In this document: positions 26,339 to 39,045 of the stretch, one piece after another | How the letters are laid out: each line of letters begins with the position of its first letter | Numbering within the stretch: position 1 is the first letter of the stretch | Source of the DNA: Acanthaster planci | Lineage: Eukaryota; Echinodermata; Asteroidea; Valvatida; Acanthasteridae | Length of the DNA: 60,000 bases | Reading direction: 5' to 3' | NCBI RefSeq assembly: GCF_001949145.1 | Contig: NW_019091600.1 | Location: forward strand, 598,533-658,532 | The notes under the pieces: model-generated | Told to the model about the DNA's origin: nothing | Seen by the model: only the letters and a program-made list of their open reading frames with translations | Databases searched by the model: none | Translations under genes and position numbers: made by a program

Positions 26339-27854
26339 GTGAGTCTCACCGCTCCGTGGGGGCCGAAAAACGTGACAGCTGAAACAACAAAGACGCGAAG
26401 GCCAGGTACCAGTTTTCGTACTCTTCAATATTATCCAAAAGAATCACCGTCATTGCCGACAATTCAGAACTGACTTTGAAATTATGGTGTTTGGGTGGAC
26501 TTTTCTCCCCGGTGGAAGAGATCAAAGAGCAGAAAGTCACCAGATGTAACGACGTCTGACATAGCGGGGGGCTCAACGTGTCTATGTACGCTCAATACTA
26601 TAATATTTTGACTGGGCCTCGTCTTGGCACCATTCCAATTACATGCATGACACTGTCATTACAACAAGCGCCACCAAGAGGTTCAGAAAGCTAAGGGAAG
26701 TAAAAGGGTGGCAGCTTTGTACTAGATATAGTAAATACAGGGCGAATCTTCTACCACGTCTTCGTGGAATCAAACCTGATATGCTTTTGCACTAAGAGAA
26801 AAATAGCGGGATGGAGATAAGAATGTATGACCTGTTACTTGTAGAATACGTTCAAGTTGTTTTTCCTGGACATTCATTTCATTGAAGCTCATTAACTGAG
26901 CTCCTACAAGTGCACTGATTTTCTTACAAAGTGTTTTCGATGATTTACAATGATTTGCTGGTCATCGTGATTAATCACTTTAACAGCAGCGTCATTTCAT
27001 GGCAAATTTCAGTTTCATGATCTTTATGACAAATTATGGTGAGACTGAGATCTGTGGTCGTTTTTTCGGCGCTGTTACAGTTCTCAGCGGAGTTTTTCAC
27101 GGAGGAAACGCAAGCTTTTTTTTTATCAAACTGGAATCAACTGGAAAAACTGTGGAGATTTAAGCGGACCCTTATGAAACTGTTGACTGAACTGTAATAG
27201 TTAAACTAAAACTATCCACAAACATAAAAACAGAATGAGCAGTGGAGGTTCTTACCTTATTCCACCCGTTTCTACAATGTTGACTAATTACTGTAGTTGA
27301 TTTTTCAGTCAGGATTTTTCAGGAAAGATTGAGAGTCGGTTTCTTGTCCCACATAATGACACATCCACTCCTGAAGGTCTTGAGTCGACTGTCCTGGACC
27401 CTGTCGACGATATCCGATTTTTCATAAGTCAAAACTGTAGACAAGCAATATAGCAAAAATAAAAAAGCAACCACTTTGTACATTTTCGTAAGGTTAAGAG
27501 ATTGTGTTTGATTTGACTTTCATCAATGCATGATATAACGCACACCAGATTTTCTGAAATCATGAAATTCAACTTAAAATTTAGAACAACATTCACTGAC
27601 CATCTTCGAAACAATAACTTGAAAAATACATGTATAAAAACCGGCCCGGTATGGTACTGTTGTCACGGACTGAAGAGTTGCGGTGCCGGTGTAGTGTGAT
27701 ATTTGGATTCCACCAACAATTAACTCGTTGACCTTTATGCGCATGACTTCAGTGCTACACCAACCAATGCCAACTAATACGCATTGGAGGCTGGGAGGTC
27801 ACATAAAGAAAAAGGGACCGGATTCATGGGAGTTCAAGAAGACGTTAAACATGA

Positions 27855-27990
27855 TGACGTCACACTTTGTTTACATGACGTCACACTTTGTTTACATGCG
27901 TGCTTTCCCGTAAAGACTCGTTAGATTGTTTCGCACCTCAGTGCAACAGGAAAGCACGCATGTAAACAAAGTGCATATGTAAACAAAGCC
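27855..27990. repeat. Direct plus inverted repeat block carrying CRE and forkhead motifs
   Basis: A 21-bp unit, TGACGTCACACTTTGTTTACA, occurs twice in tandem (27855-27875 and 27876-27896). The segment CTTTGTTTACATGCGTGCTTTCC then recurs in inverted form at about 27949-27970, and a further inverted CTTTGTTTACAT follows at about 27977-27988. The block contains two perfect CRE palindromes (TGACGTCA at 27855 and 27876) and four forkhead-type cores (TGTTTAC at 27868 and 27889; GTAAACA at 27962 and 27979). Arms of about 40 bp flank a loop of about 45 bp. Confidence 0.85.
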
Positions 27991-29340
27991 TGTTCTACAC
28001 CGATGTACATGTGCAATCGTCTCCAAAGGGCGGATTTTGTGAACTTGGGAAGGTGAATGGACGAAGAAAACACTATTAGCTAATACAACGTGTCTTGCTC
28101 CTCAACCGGCAAGTCGATTTGGTCACGTGATTATTCTATCCCTTGTGATTTGTTAGTCTCTAATGTATGGACGATATCTGGCCACGTGTTAACTGCACTT
28201 GAAGATGGCCCCTAAAAGTGGCGGCAGCATTGCTGCAAACTACTTTCACGTGGTCCCTGGAAGCGGCTCGGATTGAGAAGTCAGACTCTTGCTTCCTCGG
28301 GCGTTGTTAGAGAGTCGGCCAGCCGGCTCTTGAGCCGATGGATGGAGCACGGTATACAGGTCGACAAGACGACCTGTTGCGTTATCTGAGGTTCTCAAGG
28401 TTAGCACGCCGCGGAGTCGAAGGAGGCTCCATGCAAGCTCCGAGGGGACCTACACCGCATCTGAACTGGTTGAAGTGACACCATTCAATTCTTGAGAGGA
28501 TGAAATTTGTGGTCGTTGCCAGCTGCGATAGACAAGCCGTCCAGGGCCAGATTTTATGCAACAACCCACACGAAGCCCCCACCTTTACTACGGGGCATAG
28601 GTATCCGATTCACGTTCCTCGATTCGCCCCTTGCGAGAAACCATATTCTTAATGATGAAGGTGCTTACGCGTGCAAGGTCTGAGAATATGCATTATCAAT
28701 TGTCCTTTCAGTATTCATCGTATATTTCGCCAACAGAAACAAACCAACCCCCAGAATCGGCTCAGTGCACACCAAAATAGTTGTTGATTAAAAATCCTAA
28801 GCCTTCATTCCGATAATATGCAATTTCGATTTTCTCCTGTCTGGCCTAAATATCGAGAAACAAGTGCCACCCTGCACGTCCACAATTTTACATTTTTCTC
28901 GATCCCAACACACGCCGTCATAGGTGCGCGGACCCCCTCGACACGAACGAGATCGGTTCTAGACGTTGAGAGAACCCCCTTTGTCCTGCGATGAATAGAA
29001 AACACTGAAATTTAACCTCTGTCCCCTTAAGGCTCTTCATTCTGTCCCATTTTGTGAGGGCAAATGAAAAACAGAGAGCGACGTCTATCGTTCTTTTAAA
29101 CTTGAAAGTGAAACCGGGTAGATTTCGCCTTTTTCTTTCGGGCAGCAGTACAAGGAATGAAATCAAAACGGGGAGGGGAGGTTCGAAGAATTTTACAACT
29201 TGGGATGAGTTAACGTGCGCGGTCGGTCAATCACATTATTTCGACGTTGGAGGCGCACTTTACAATGGCATCAAAGAAATAAAGTGAAGGATTCAGTGGA
29301 GAGGGGGAATAATGACAGAGGGGAGACGATGAGTGGGTAA

Positions 29341-29354
29341 CCCCCCCCCCCCCC
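29341..29354. repeat. Poly(C) run, 14 bases, followed by an A run
   Basis: Fourteen Cs followed directly by eight As; likely length-variable and error-prone in sequencing. Confidence 0.8.
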
Positions 29355-30150
29355 AAAAAAAATTCCTATTATTTTTGTGGATGTAAAATGTCGACGAATC
29401 CTAGACTATCTGTGTGAAACCAGGATTTCAGGGCAATTCCTTGGGAGGATAATGAATAGAAATACTCAGGTTTTGCCTAAAGTCATGGACCGAAGACTAA
29501 AGCAGGTGGAGCCCGAAAGTCGAACCCAGACACGATGCTGAGGTGGATAAAGCCACAATATTTGGTGGAATCCGCGAGCCTCAACATCGCCTTCGATATT
29601 TGAATTTTCAATCGCTGTAACTCAGTGGAACAATATCGCCTACTACAGAAGTGGACTGGTGCTTGTGAAGGACAATCTACCTATGAGGGAAAGACAAAAA
29701 GAAAATGGCTCACGCGTGCCAGAGCCGTTCTGTTGAAATTACTTAGACAGTTTTATAAACGAATTCAGCTTTCTAAAGAAGAATTGCTGATATATATGTC
29801 ATTAATCCTTTTAAATGAAATCGCCATACGGGAACAAAAGCGAGATTAAGTCTTTCGCTGGTAAAGACTCTTTTACTTCGTGAGTGCTGAGTTATCATGA
29901 AAGCACCCACTCAAGAGTGGTTGGTCGACGCTTGCCAGGGCAGTCTCTTTTCAAACATGCAAAGGACTAACGGACCACAATGCATGTTGAATTGGAAAAA
30001 AACGGGCTATTCCAGGCGCATCAGCGCAGACAGAACGGACCGTCTGCAATTTCCCAAGCTGAGCCAGGCTTCGGCGTGCGCACATCGCGCTTGTCTGGTG
30101 AGGGCGGCAGCGGTAAACTAAAGTTGCGGCCTTGAAAAGCGGCAATGAAC

Positions 30151-30215
30151 CAGCATCATCATTGTCATCACCATTATCGTCATCCTCATCACCATCATAA
30201 CCATGGCCATCAGTC
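30151..30215. repeat. Degenerate (ATC/CAT)n trinucleotide repeat
   Basis: A run of CATCATCATTGTCATCACCA-type triplets. On the minus strand it gives an Asp-rich chance frame. A related GATG-rich stretch lies at about 56620-56690. Confidence 0.7.
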
Positions 30216-31180
30216 ACTGGCCCAGGCCCGACCGTAATTTGATGGATCTGTCGGCGGTGGATGTCTTCACTGTGCACCACCGCCGCTGATCTGATCGTTT
30301 TCTAAGTCGAATGCGTACGTGCGCTGCGCAACAACCATCCCCGAATAAAATCCTGAAAAATCCCAACCTCTAAAAAGCTCCCCGTGTATACCAGACTGAA
30401 ACGGAGATTGTGGCCCCAGGTTTATATCAGCCCAGATATAATGCCATACACCGCGGTCTCCGCAATGTGACTGCGCGACACAAAATAACAGATGTCATGA
30501 TTAAGATTCATGAACGTGCGCACGTGACCTCCTCGCAGCCGACCGGGATTCGAGGGCCAGGCAACACAATGCAAGTGCACTTCATGTGAACCGCTAGAAG
30601 CCAGTAGTTGTTTACAAACAAATAAAGAACAGAGATGAGACGGCCTCTCCATTACCTACGAATTATTTTTCTCGTAAATGATAATCGTAACTTGCTTGTG
30701 TAGAGTATGTTTCTATCTTTCCTTAGGCATGTTTGGAGTCTTACAAATCCTGCTTTATATTTTTTTTCCCCGCTGAGACTATTGAAGCGTAGTCTGATAT
30801 TTATTGCCCCCATAATCTGATAAAACACCCTCGGGTGTAAGTTCGCACGGTGCGGTCGATCTCCCTTCACAGGCAAACATATTCAGTCGAACTTTTCCAA
30901 CTGCACATGTGCACAAACCGCGACGCAATCCCCCCATTAGTTATTGTTAAATTTCTTCCATCGGTTCGTGAAGCATTTCGGCGGTCTTGTGATTTTACAT
31001 CCTAGTTAAGCATGAAAAATAGAGAGATACTGAGGTCCGCCACATTAAATTAAACAGACATCTGGAATATGGGAAACATGCAATAAAAAGACGTTTCTCG
31101 GTATCCGGACCGTGGTTAACGTTCGCACAATACCGAACTCTAAATGTCGACTAAAACTAAAACCCTAAGCATAATAAAGG

Positions 31181-31408
31181 CTTAGAATCTTCTCTTCCAA
31201 AAGAGAGACCGATACAAGCAGGGTGAAAACGATTCGGGTTATTATCACAAATCTTAGGGAAAAGCAACACAATTCAGTGGCCCTCCAGAAATGGCTTAGA
31301 ATCTTCTCTTTGAAAAGAGAGACCGATACAAGCAGGGTGAAAACGATTCGGGTTATTATCACAAATCTTAGGGAAAAGCAACACAATTCAGTGGCCCTCC
31401 AGAAATGG
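31181..31408. repeat. 114-bp perfect-length tandem duplication (two copies)
   Basis: Copy 1 is 31181-31294 and copy 2 is 31295-31408, both starting CTTAGAATCTTCTCTT and ending CCAGAAATGG. I see only two base differences, early in the unit (TTCCAAAAG versus TTTGAAAAG). Copy 2 has a perfect 7-bp hairpin TCTCTTT-GA-AAAGAGA. The unit length is a multiple of three (38 codons), so frames stay open across both copies on both strands. The near identity suggests a recent duplication, or a collapse/duplication artefact of assembly. Confidence 0.9.
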
Positions 31409-32969
31409 CCCCAAAGTGCCCGCCCCCGGCAAGGTTATACGTTGCTGATTGCTGATTCTCGCTTGTCCAACCTCATCCCGTTCACAATAATAATTATACA
31501 CGGTGGCCTCTCTCCAATTAATCCCATTTCGGTGGACTTGCCGAGCCAATGGTTAGGCTCTGCTGACTTTAAACAGACTAACGAGGCTGGAGTTTGAAAA
31601 CACCATGCCGATGCCGTGCAGAACACGCGATGAGTCCGGCAACAGACTGACGACATATTGAACATTATTCACACCTTGAAATGAGCAGATTCAAGTCCTC
31701 ACAACTCCAGTGATGTAACTGTCACAAACTGCTTAGAACAAACTGAGGGGAGGAGATCCCCTTACACACCGAACAGTTTATGTCACTTTGCCAGTCGCAT
31801 TATTCTCACTTTTTACAGTTTTATTGTTTTTCGCTGGCACAAGAGGGGGCTAGTGGTGTGCTGTCACGAATTCGTTTTCCAATAGTGCACAGTGCACTAC
31901 TTCAAGTGATAATTTGTGCTGAGGTCATCATCATAAAAAGCGGCCCCTCGGTTTCTCTTGAAAAAGGAGGCTGTTTGCCTGACAAATGGGGGGAGGGGGA
32001 TTGTGGAAATACGGGCCATGATCAACTCCCTAGGTTTGGAGGCTTCCATCCCAGGGCACAGTTGATAGAGTTACGGGTAAAAACTGTCCTCGTTGCCAGA
32101 GCAAATGGAGGGAAACATTTGAAAACTGGCTGCGAGCAGGATTGGGAACTATTACTTTTTTGGGGGGGGTATTTTGTGTGAATAATTAAAACTGTAATTG
32201 GCTGACCCACCAAAGATCGAAAAGAAATGGAAAGGCTGAGGACAAGACAATAATTCAATAGTTGTTTAGAAAACCTTTAGAAACGTCGGCTTGCATGTTA
32301 ATTTACACTATTTTCAGTTGGGTTTGAATTGATGCTCTGCAGCCCCCCCCCCAAAAAAAAAACCAGTAGTTGCATTCAGTCATTGGCTTCAGACTTCGGT
32401 TGCATGAATTTAATCGCCCTGGACGTGTTCCAAGCTCGGTGCAATTTTGTATGAGTTTCTGACTCTGGGCCACACTTTTGGGTATTTTTGTTTATTTGGC
32501 CCCTGAAGCAAATGCTTGAACTTGACGACTGGGTCCTACATGGAGACTAAGCCAGAAAGAAGGCTGAGATTTGGGAAATAGCCATGGACACTTCACGGTG
32601 AAGGCATTTCCTAACAGACTACTGTATGATATTAACTACCTAGTAAAAATAGACTGAATCCAACGCAGACAAAACAGAATTGATCGGGTTTGATTAGGCC
32701 TACTGCCTCGGAAATATTAATAGGAAATCTGTATTATTATGAGGTTCTAAAACCGTGTAAAGGGCACCCGAATGACAATCCAGAGATTAAAAGAAATAAA
32801 TTAGGCACAAACATTCATATTGATAAAGTCAATGCTAAAAAATAAAGACTCTTGTACTTTTAACCTACTGAGCACGAATGGACTTCTTTCAAAGATGAGG
32901 TTTGATCCAGAACTGAAGCCTCATTTTAAAAGCGAAACAGCGCCCCCCTACTGACTGATCGTGGTCGAC

Positions 32970-33120
32970 ATGGCCACTTCGATTCCCACCGTACCGCCCA
33001 ATCCAGGGACGTGGGTGACCTCTAATTTCCTCGAGCGCCCATACAGCCTCGTTTTCAAACGCGGAAGTGCGCAGATCGACGCTAAAAGCGTCATATTTGG
33101 ATCCCTCGTGGCTCTTAAAG
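32970..33120 (+). CDS. Possible 5' coding exon of an unidentified gene
   Basis: An ATG in a strong context (GACATGG) opens 50 codons plus one base and ends at a good donor (TTAAAG|GTAAGC). More than half of the codons end in G or C although the flanks are AT-rich. The predicted peptide starts MATSIPTVPPNPGTWVTSNF and looks like ordinary folded protein. The plus-strand frame continues to 33185 only as read-through. I do not recognise the family and cannot identify a following exon. It would lie on the strand opposite to Gsx and Xlox, inside the cluster spacer. It could also be a chance frame or a retained gene fragment. Confidence 0.35.
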
Positions 33121-36100
33121 GTAAGCGGTCAGCAGTGTGTTGCGCCTATCTCACGAAACTTTGTGAAAACTTGGCCAATCATTAATGCCATGAAGATTAT
33201 GTGAAAATAGACTTATTATCCCAAAATTATCAAGAGTGCCAACAGAACAATGAAGTATAGTGCTTGCAATTATTACAACATTTATTGAATTGGGCTGAAA
33301 ATTTGGACAGATGAGAAACTGTTATGGGCATCAGTTGTCAATCGCTGAGCCTGCAAATTCAAAGTTCCAGGAGTTAACTCAATTAATCCAGCCTTATGAC
33401 AATGTTTTGATGAGACCAGTCAGAAAGCTCGCCCCAAAATGTCACAATCGTTAAAATACTCTGAGCCCATCTGACGAATGTTGAGTACAATCATTAATGT
33501 CACTGCGAGGAATTTCACACGAGAAGAATTCCGTGGGAACGGCATTCTGGTAACCAGACCGTGGAATTGGCCGGTTATGGGGCCACCCGCGCCGCAGAAT
33601 GATAAAGTGTGACAAACTGTCACGGTTGACTCGCCTACACAGACAACCATAACGTAAAGGCGTTAATTGAGTTATGCAAATTCAGCCCAATCCTGCGAAT
33701 GCTGTAAAATATTGCTCTTGTTTCCATGTCAAATCTTTAAGCAGGCTTAATCATATGACAGCTCGGGCAGTATTGATGCAGGATAGTTCGTTTAATGGCT
33801 GTAACAAGATTTTTTCCACATACAGTCTTCAGGATACTCCAAATGTGAGTTTGCTAGAAGACGTTTTAAATACAAAGTGTTCCACCGAATCTGGTGTACG
33901 GCTCATTAAAATTAATTAAACTTTTTTTTTCCTTTAGAGAAACCTACAAGGCTCTCCTTCGGTCACATTTGAGTCCTCTCGAGACACAAGGACGGAGTGA
34001 CTCGCCAGGCAGGGCACCGTAAAACAATAGCTCATCATTTCACCAGCAGCGCATCCAACCGGTACAGCGCTGGTTCTTCCCACGTTAAAACTCTCACCGG
34101 GGGGAAGAGAAGGGGGAATCCAAGCGGGCAAGCCACTGCCGTGTGCAGGGGCCGGTCCAAGGACATGGCCGAGGCTGGGGTGGTCACGCAACGCCGACGG
34201 TGCGTGGAATATAACCGACTTTGGTGGTACTGTACACACCGAGAGGGCCAGCTTGTACGAAGAAGGGACACACACCAAAGACAGTGGTTAATATTTCCAC
34301 AAGGAGGTCTGTATTCAATTATCTCATTAAACATTCACCTCGTTGGACGAGGAAGCGGCATTCTGCGTCCCATTGTGTAAGGGAGCAAAGTGAACATGAG
34401 TGTGGTTAAAATACGATGGATATCTGCATTGTTTCGTTATCAGACAGTCGCTCGATAGTTCTGGGGGTCCCTTTGGTCGAGTGATATTCATATTTTTTTC
34501 TCTCCTGAATATTATAAGTCGTTGCGACTTTTCTTTATCAGAGAATGGGGTGGGGCAATGGGAAAAAAAGAAGGGGGGTTAAGGAGAGAAAGCAATTTTG
34601 GGGGCGTTTCCATTTCTCTTTGAAGAATTTATGGAGGTCACGAGCAAAAACACGGATTTTGACAAACGGGTTAACTGTAGGTGGTGCCGTTTACTTGGCA
34701 ACCTCTACACTTTGCCAATGAACCATGCATTTCAGAAAAGCAAGGTCATTCAGGAACAAAGCGCGCCGGCGCGCGGTAGGCCCCGCTGATAGGGTAGACC
34801 TCGAACTTGCGTCCGAATGACCTCGGACGCGTTTCATTTGGGGCATGCGCTGTTGGAATACAGAAATGGCTCATGTGGCGAAAAAACATAGTGCCTGTGC
34901 ATCGGATATGAGTCAGAAGTTAAGGCTGTCACTAATGTATGAAGTCACTGGGAAATACATGCAGTCGCTGCGTAGTGGCTTCCCTATGGGTGCACGTGTT
35001 CCTTCCAGTGAGGTAATTTGGAAACTGACTGGGAGTCAGGATTACTTCAAATTGCAACCAATGCACAGACCGTCCACAAGAGGGCGCTCGCGTTCGCTCC
35101 AATGAGCAAAGTTCAAGGCCAGCACCCTTCAGTGTCAGTCCGACAGGTGAATAATACACAGAGGTTTGGAACAGTGTGCGCGTAGTAGTACATGTACACA
35201 AAGTGTACTGTGCATATCCAGCAAAAAGGCTTACCAACCTTGTCGGCAATGAAGTCTTCTCGGTGAATCCATCTACACAGTTAAATTCACTGAGGTCAGG
35301 CAGTCGCATTCAACAACACATCGTAGCCCGTGCCACGTAGGTCTAAACCTGTAATTCAACACAAAAGATTCAAAAGTTAACAACCGTGCGTTTAAAAATC
35401 AACCTTAAAACAGCTAGGTTTTTACCCTCTGGGAGAGTTTAATACGGTCCCAGCCGCGAAAAATGGATTGTAATGGACAAAAATAAATAATGGAAATTCA
35501 CACGGCAACCCGTGTATTACAACTGACAGCTGGAGAGCTTAAAACGAAAAGCAAATAAAAGCACATTTTTACAACAATTGAGGAAACCCATTCAATGAAA
35601 AATTCAAATCACTTTTTAGTTGAATCAAAGTTGAGTTTTCTAAAGTTCTGATGAAATGGACAGCCCACAGTATTATTGGGCTAATATAATGGGCTTTTTA
35701 AACCGTGTTTTCTCAACAGGTGATAGCGCGAAAACCTGGTTTGTATCTGAGCTCTACCTATGAAGCATAAGCATCTTCTGGCCAAGGTTTCCGCGGAACG
35801 GTCAACACGACAAGAACTAAGTCCTAATTGTTATCAGACAAATCGTGATACAACTGAATATGCACACCGCACACGGCGCGTTTACACTGATTTGGGCCTC
35901 CGTGATTCTATTGTCTCGGGTAGGGGCCACAACGTAGCTGACCCCGCGCAGTGGGTCACCCCCTTGCTGATGAACAGGTGAAACCAATGAACTGAGGAAG
36001 GCCGACAAAACACACAATTTAATTACCGCAATTAGATGCCTTTTTCAAGCCTGCTGTTATTTCTAAATCGAGGATCTTTTGTTGTAAGTTCCGTCAAGCA

Positions 36101-36442
36101 GAATCACAATTCCATGCGGTAAAAGGACAGGTTGGTTGGAATGGGGTGTTAGTGATGAAATTTACAAAGCCAGTCCCAGCCAAGAGCTTTTAAACTGTAT
36201 TAGAACCTTTCATGGTCATGTGGAGTTCAGAAGAGTGAAATTCATAAAATTAATTACGCAACAACTTTACAATTTTCCCCGCATCATAAAATACCACGAC
36301 GGCATTTTTGCTGTGTACCCACAGACAACAGTTTTCTTCGGGGAGGCAATTGAGGGCGCTGTTGATTCCAGTTCACTGACCGGGCCATTGTCAAGCGAAT
36401 GTGCGTGCGTACATATACATGTACACACACACTGAATGGAAT

Positions 36443-36468
36443 GCGTACGTACGTTCGTGTACGTACGG
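36443..36468. repeat. ACGT-type simple repeat
   Basis: GCGTACGTACGTTCGTGTAC followed by GTACGG is an interrupted (TACG)n repeat. A second ACGT repeat lies at 42835-42852. Confidence 0.7.
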
Positions 36469-38744
36469 ATTTCAATGTGTGCGGCCTGCACAGCGTATTC
36501 ACACGATTTTGTGACAGAGTGTGCCCAAAATGTATGTGGACATGGATGTTCGTTTGCTGTGCATTTCGCCTCCAGTACTACTGACATACTTCATCATTAT
36601 TTGAAAACAGGAATTTACCCCTAATCTCTTGAACTTTTGTCGACAACTGAGGAAGATAGCTGCTTCCTAATTAAAAACCAGGCTTTTTCCGAACAAAGAC
36701 ACCACAAAAGAAATCACGGGCGGAAATCTTAGACTAAACAAAGGCCGTGTCTTTTACTCGCAGAAAAGAGTGGCTTCGTGTGGTTTTAGGATAAAAAAAT
36801 ATGAACAATAAACCAGGGTTATGATTGTTATTGTATCTCGTTGCATCAAGAGAACGACAGAGAATTTGGGGGGAAGTTATTGGACAAAGAACAAATCAGT
36901 GTCAAAATTCTGACCTCTAATACTTAAAGCGTGTTTTAAAGCTTTCCTTGGAATTTTTAAAATCCTATCTGCGTTGATGAGTTTATTAGTTGGGAACATC
37001 GGTAAGATGGCTAAGTTGTGATTATAACCGGTCCGAAATCAACGTCAATCAGTGGGGGCAAAATTAATTTGCAGATTTGATCCAAGTTAGAGTTAAATTA
37101 ATCGGCTGCGTGCAAACGGACGTGTGGCATGCCGAGAATATAAGGCCATCATTCATTCTCCATTTGGCTTCAAGTCTATGGGCAGAAATATGATTATTAA
37201 TTATCTCCAGGCCCGGGGCCAACTGGGGGTACAGAGCTGGAGACAAGGGGGAAGGGTTTTTTCACCCAGTGATGCTATGCCACTAGACACGGTGGACCCC
37301 GTACTAGAACCCGCGCGCGTTCATGGCCAAAATACTAATGCTATTAGCAGGGAGCAGAGGAAAAACATCTGGCCGCAGAGCGAAATGTTATTAGTTGATT
37401 GAAACACGCGCCCAGAAAAAAATAGGCGAAAGGCTATGAATATTTCAAACGATTATCAATTCTCACCCAGTATTTTCGAAGCAAGCACTTTAGTTGCCTC
37501 TCAAATTATGTTTGATTTTAGGGGAAGGGGGTTAAAGCAGTTGAAGTTAGACTTAGAAATATTTTACAGAGATTGTGATGTGCGTCTGCGTGCTATTTTA
37601 CATCTTACATGAAATCGTTGCTCAAATTTATTTCTCTGGAGAAAACGTGGTTTCATTTCTCATCTAGGATCGTAGTAAAATAAGATATTTCTTTTCAACA
37701 CGATTCATATATGATTCATGCATATTAATCATTAGTGTTACACAGCTTAAACACACACACGTTTAAGATGGAAGTAAAGGCTTTGAAACGGGAAAGGAAA
37801 GTTGAACAGATTTTTTTTTTTGGTGTTATTTTTGGGGCAGTCCAGTTTTCGAAATTTAAAAAGTCCTCCTCAGGCCAGAAAATACAAAATGATTTGGGTC
37901 TGGGAACAATACTTCATTCTATATGCAAGAGCTAATTAGTCAGTTCTTTGTGAACATCGGATACGGTTGGGTATTGTGGAGCACACTGTTGATATTTTAG
38001 AGGCTTGTGGGGAAACTTGTAATAACAATTTTGAAGCGAAGTTAACACTTCTCTTTAGGCAAATAACTTGCAAATAAAATTTTCTGCCACTTGGAGGTAT
38101 TCTGAAATGCAGATTTTGTGCAGCGAAACAATGACAGCATGAGACGTTTTCAGGGTTTATAATCTACAATAGAGTACATTCGAAAGCTAGACGCAACGAC
38201 ACATCGGAAATCAAATGAGACCAAATGACGCAGACTCGGCGCGCTCGGCACAGAATCTTGTCCAAATCATTTACGCGATGGGAATGCAACATTTCAGAGC
38301 TTTTTACTTCATTTTCAGCCAAGGCAGCCGACTATGACCGTGAAATGACCTTTTTTCTTTGTTATTTGAGAGGGTAAGGAACCCTAAAGAACCCGCTATG
38401 TGAGGCAGTTTAGAGATCGCAAACTTCCCTTGACGCGAGTAGAAAAATATGAAAGAAATCTCCCAAATAATCCATCTCTTGTACTTTTTACTTCAAAAAA
38501 TCGTGTAAAAAAACGGCGTTCTGGACATATTCTGTCGGGGTATAATATGCTAATTAGCATATTCGTTTGTTTAATGGTCTGGAATTAGCGGGATGACCTC
38601 TAAAGTGACCTTAAGGAGGCAACCACTTGGCAAGAGACCAGCGCCAATCGGCCGAGGATGGGCCAAGCGCGCCGTCGCAGCCCGCACTCGCTCGCGTTAT
38701 TCATTGTTTTGTCAGTGTGCACACACAGCGGGCACGAATCTTTT

Positions 38745-39045
38745 CAACGCTAGATGGCGCTGCCTCCATTGTGCACGCACATTGTACCGGCACTGACGCA
38801 TTGTCCGGAGCGCGCGATATATGAACGTCAAAGTGCCGGTTTTTGGCACGGGTCTGGACAGTTTTTCCGCAGCCACTCTATACCGCGCTAGAATATTTTC
38901 GTGACAACTGTGCCAAAATGTTGGATTAGGTCCTCCAGATCCAGCGTAGACCAATTTGTTGCAGTTCTGGCTGTATTGACCGTACAGCGGGGTGTCTTCC
39001 GGGTAGGCAGACCCGCCCACTTTGGGCGCGCCATCTGTAGCGTTG
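38745..39045. repeat. Inverted pair of CAACGCTA(CA)GATGGCGC motifs
   Basis: CAACGCTAGATGGCGCTGCC lies at 38745-38764 on the plus strand. CAACGCTACAGATGGCGCGCC lies at 39025-39045 on the minus strand. The two face each other about 260 bp apart, and similarity stops outside the motif. They may be terminal repeats of a small element or a convergent pair of CTCF-like sites. Confidence 0.6.

Noticed and set aside
29951-30280. 109-codon minus-strand frame with an Asp-rich run
   Set aside because: The Asp run is the translation of a degenerate CAT/ATC microsatellite; the rest has no recognisable domain.
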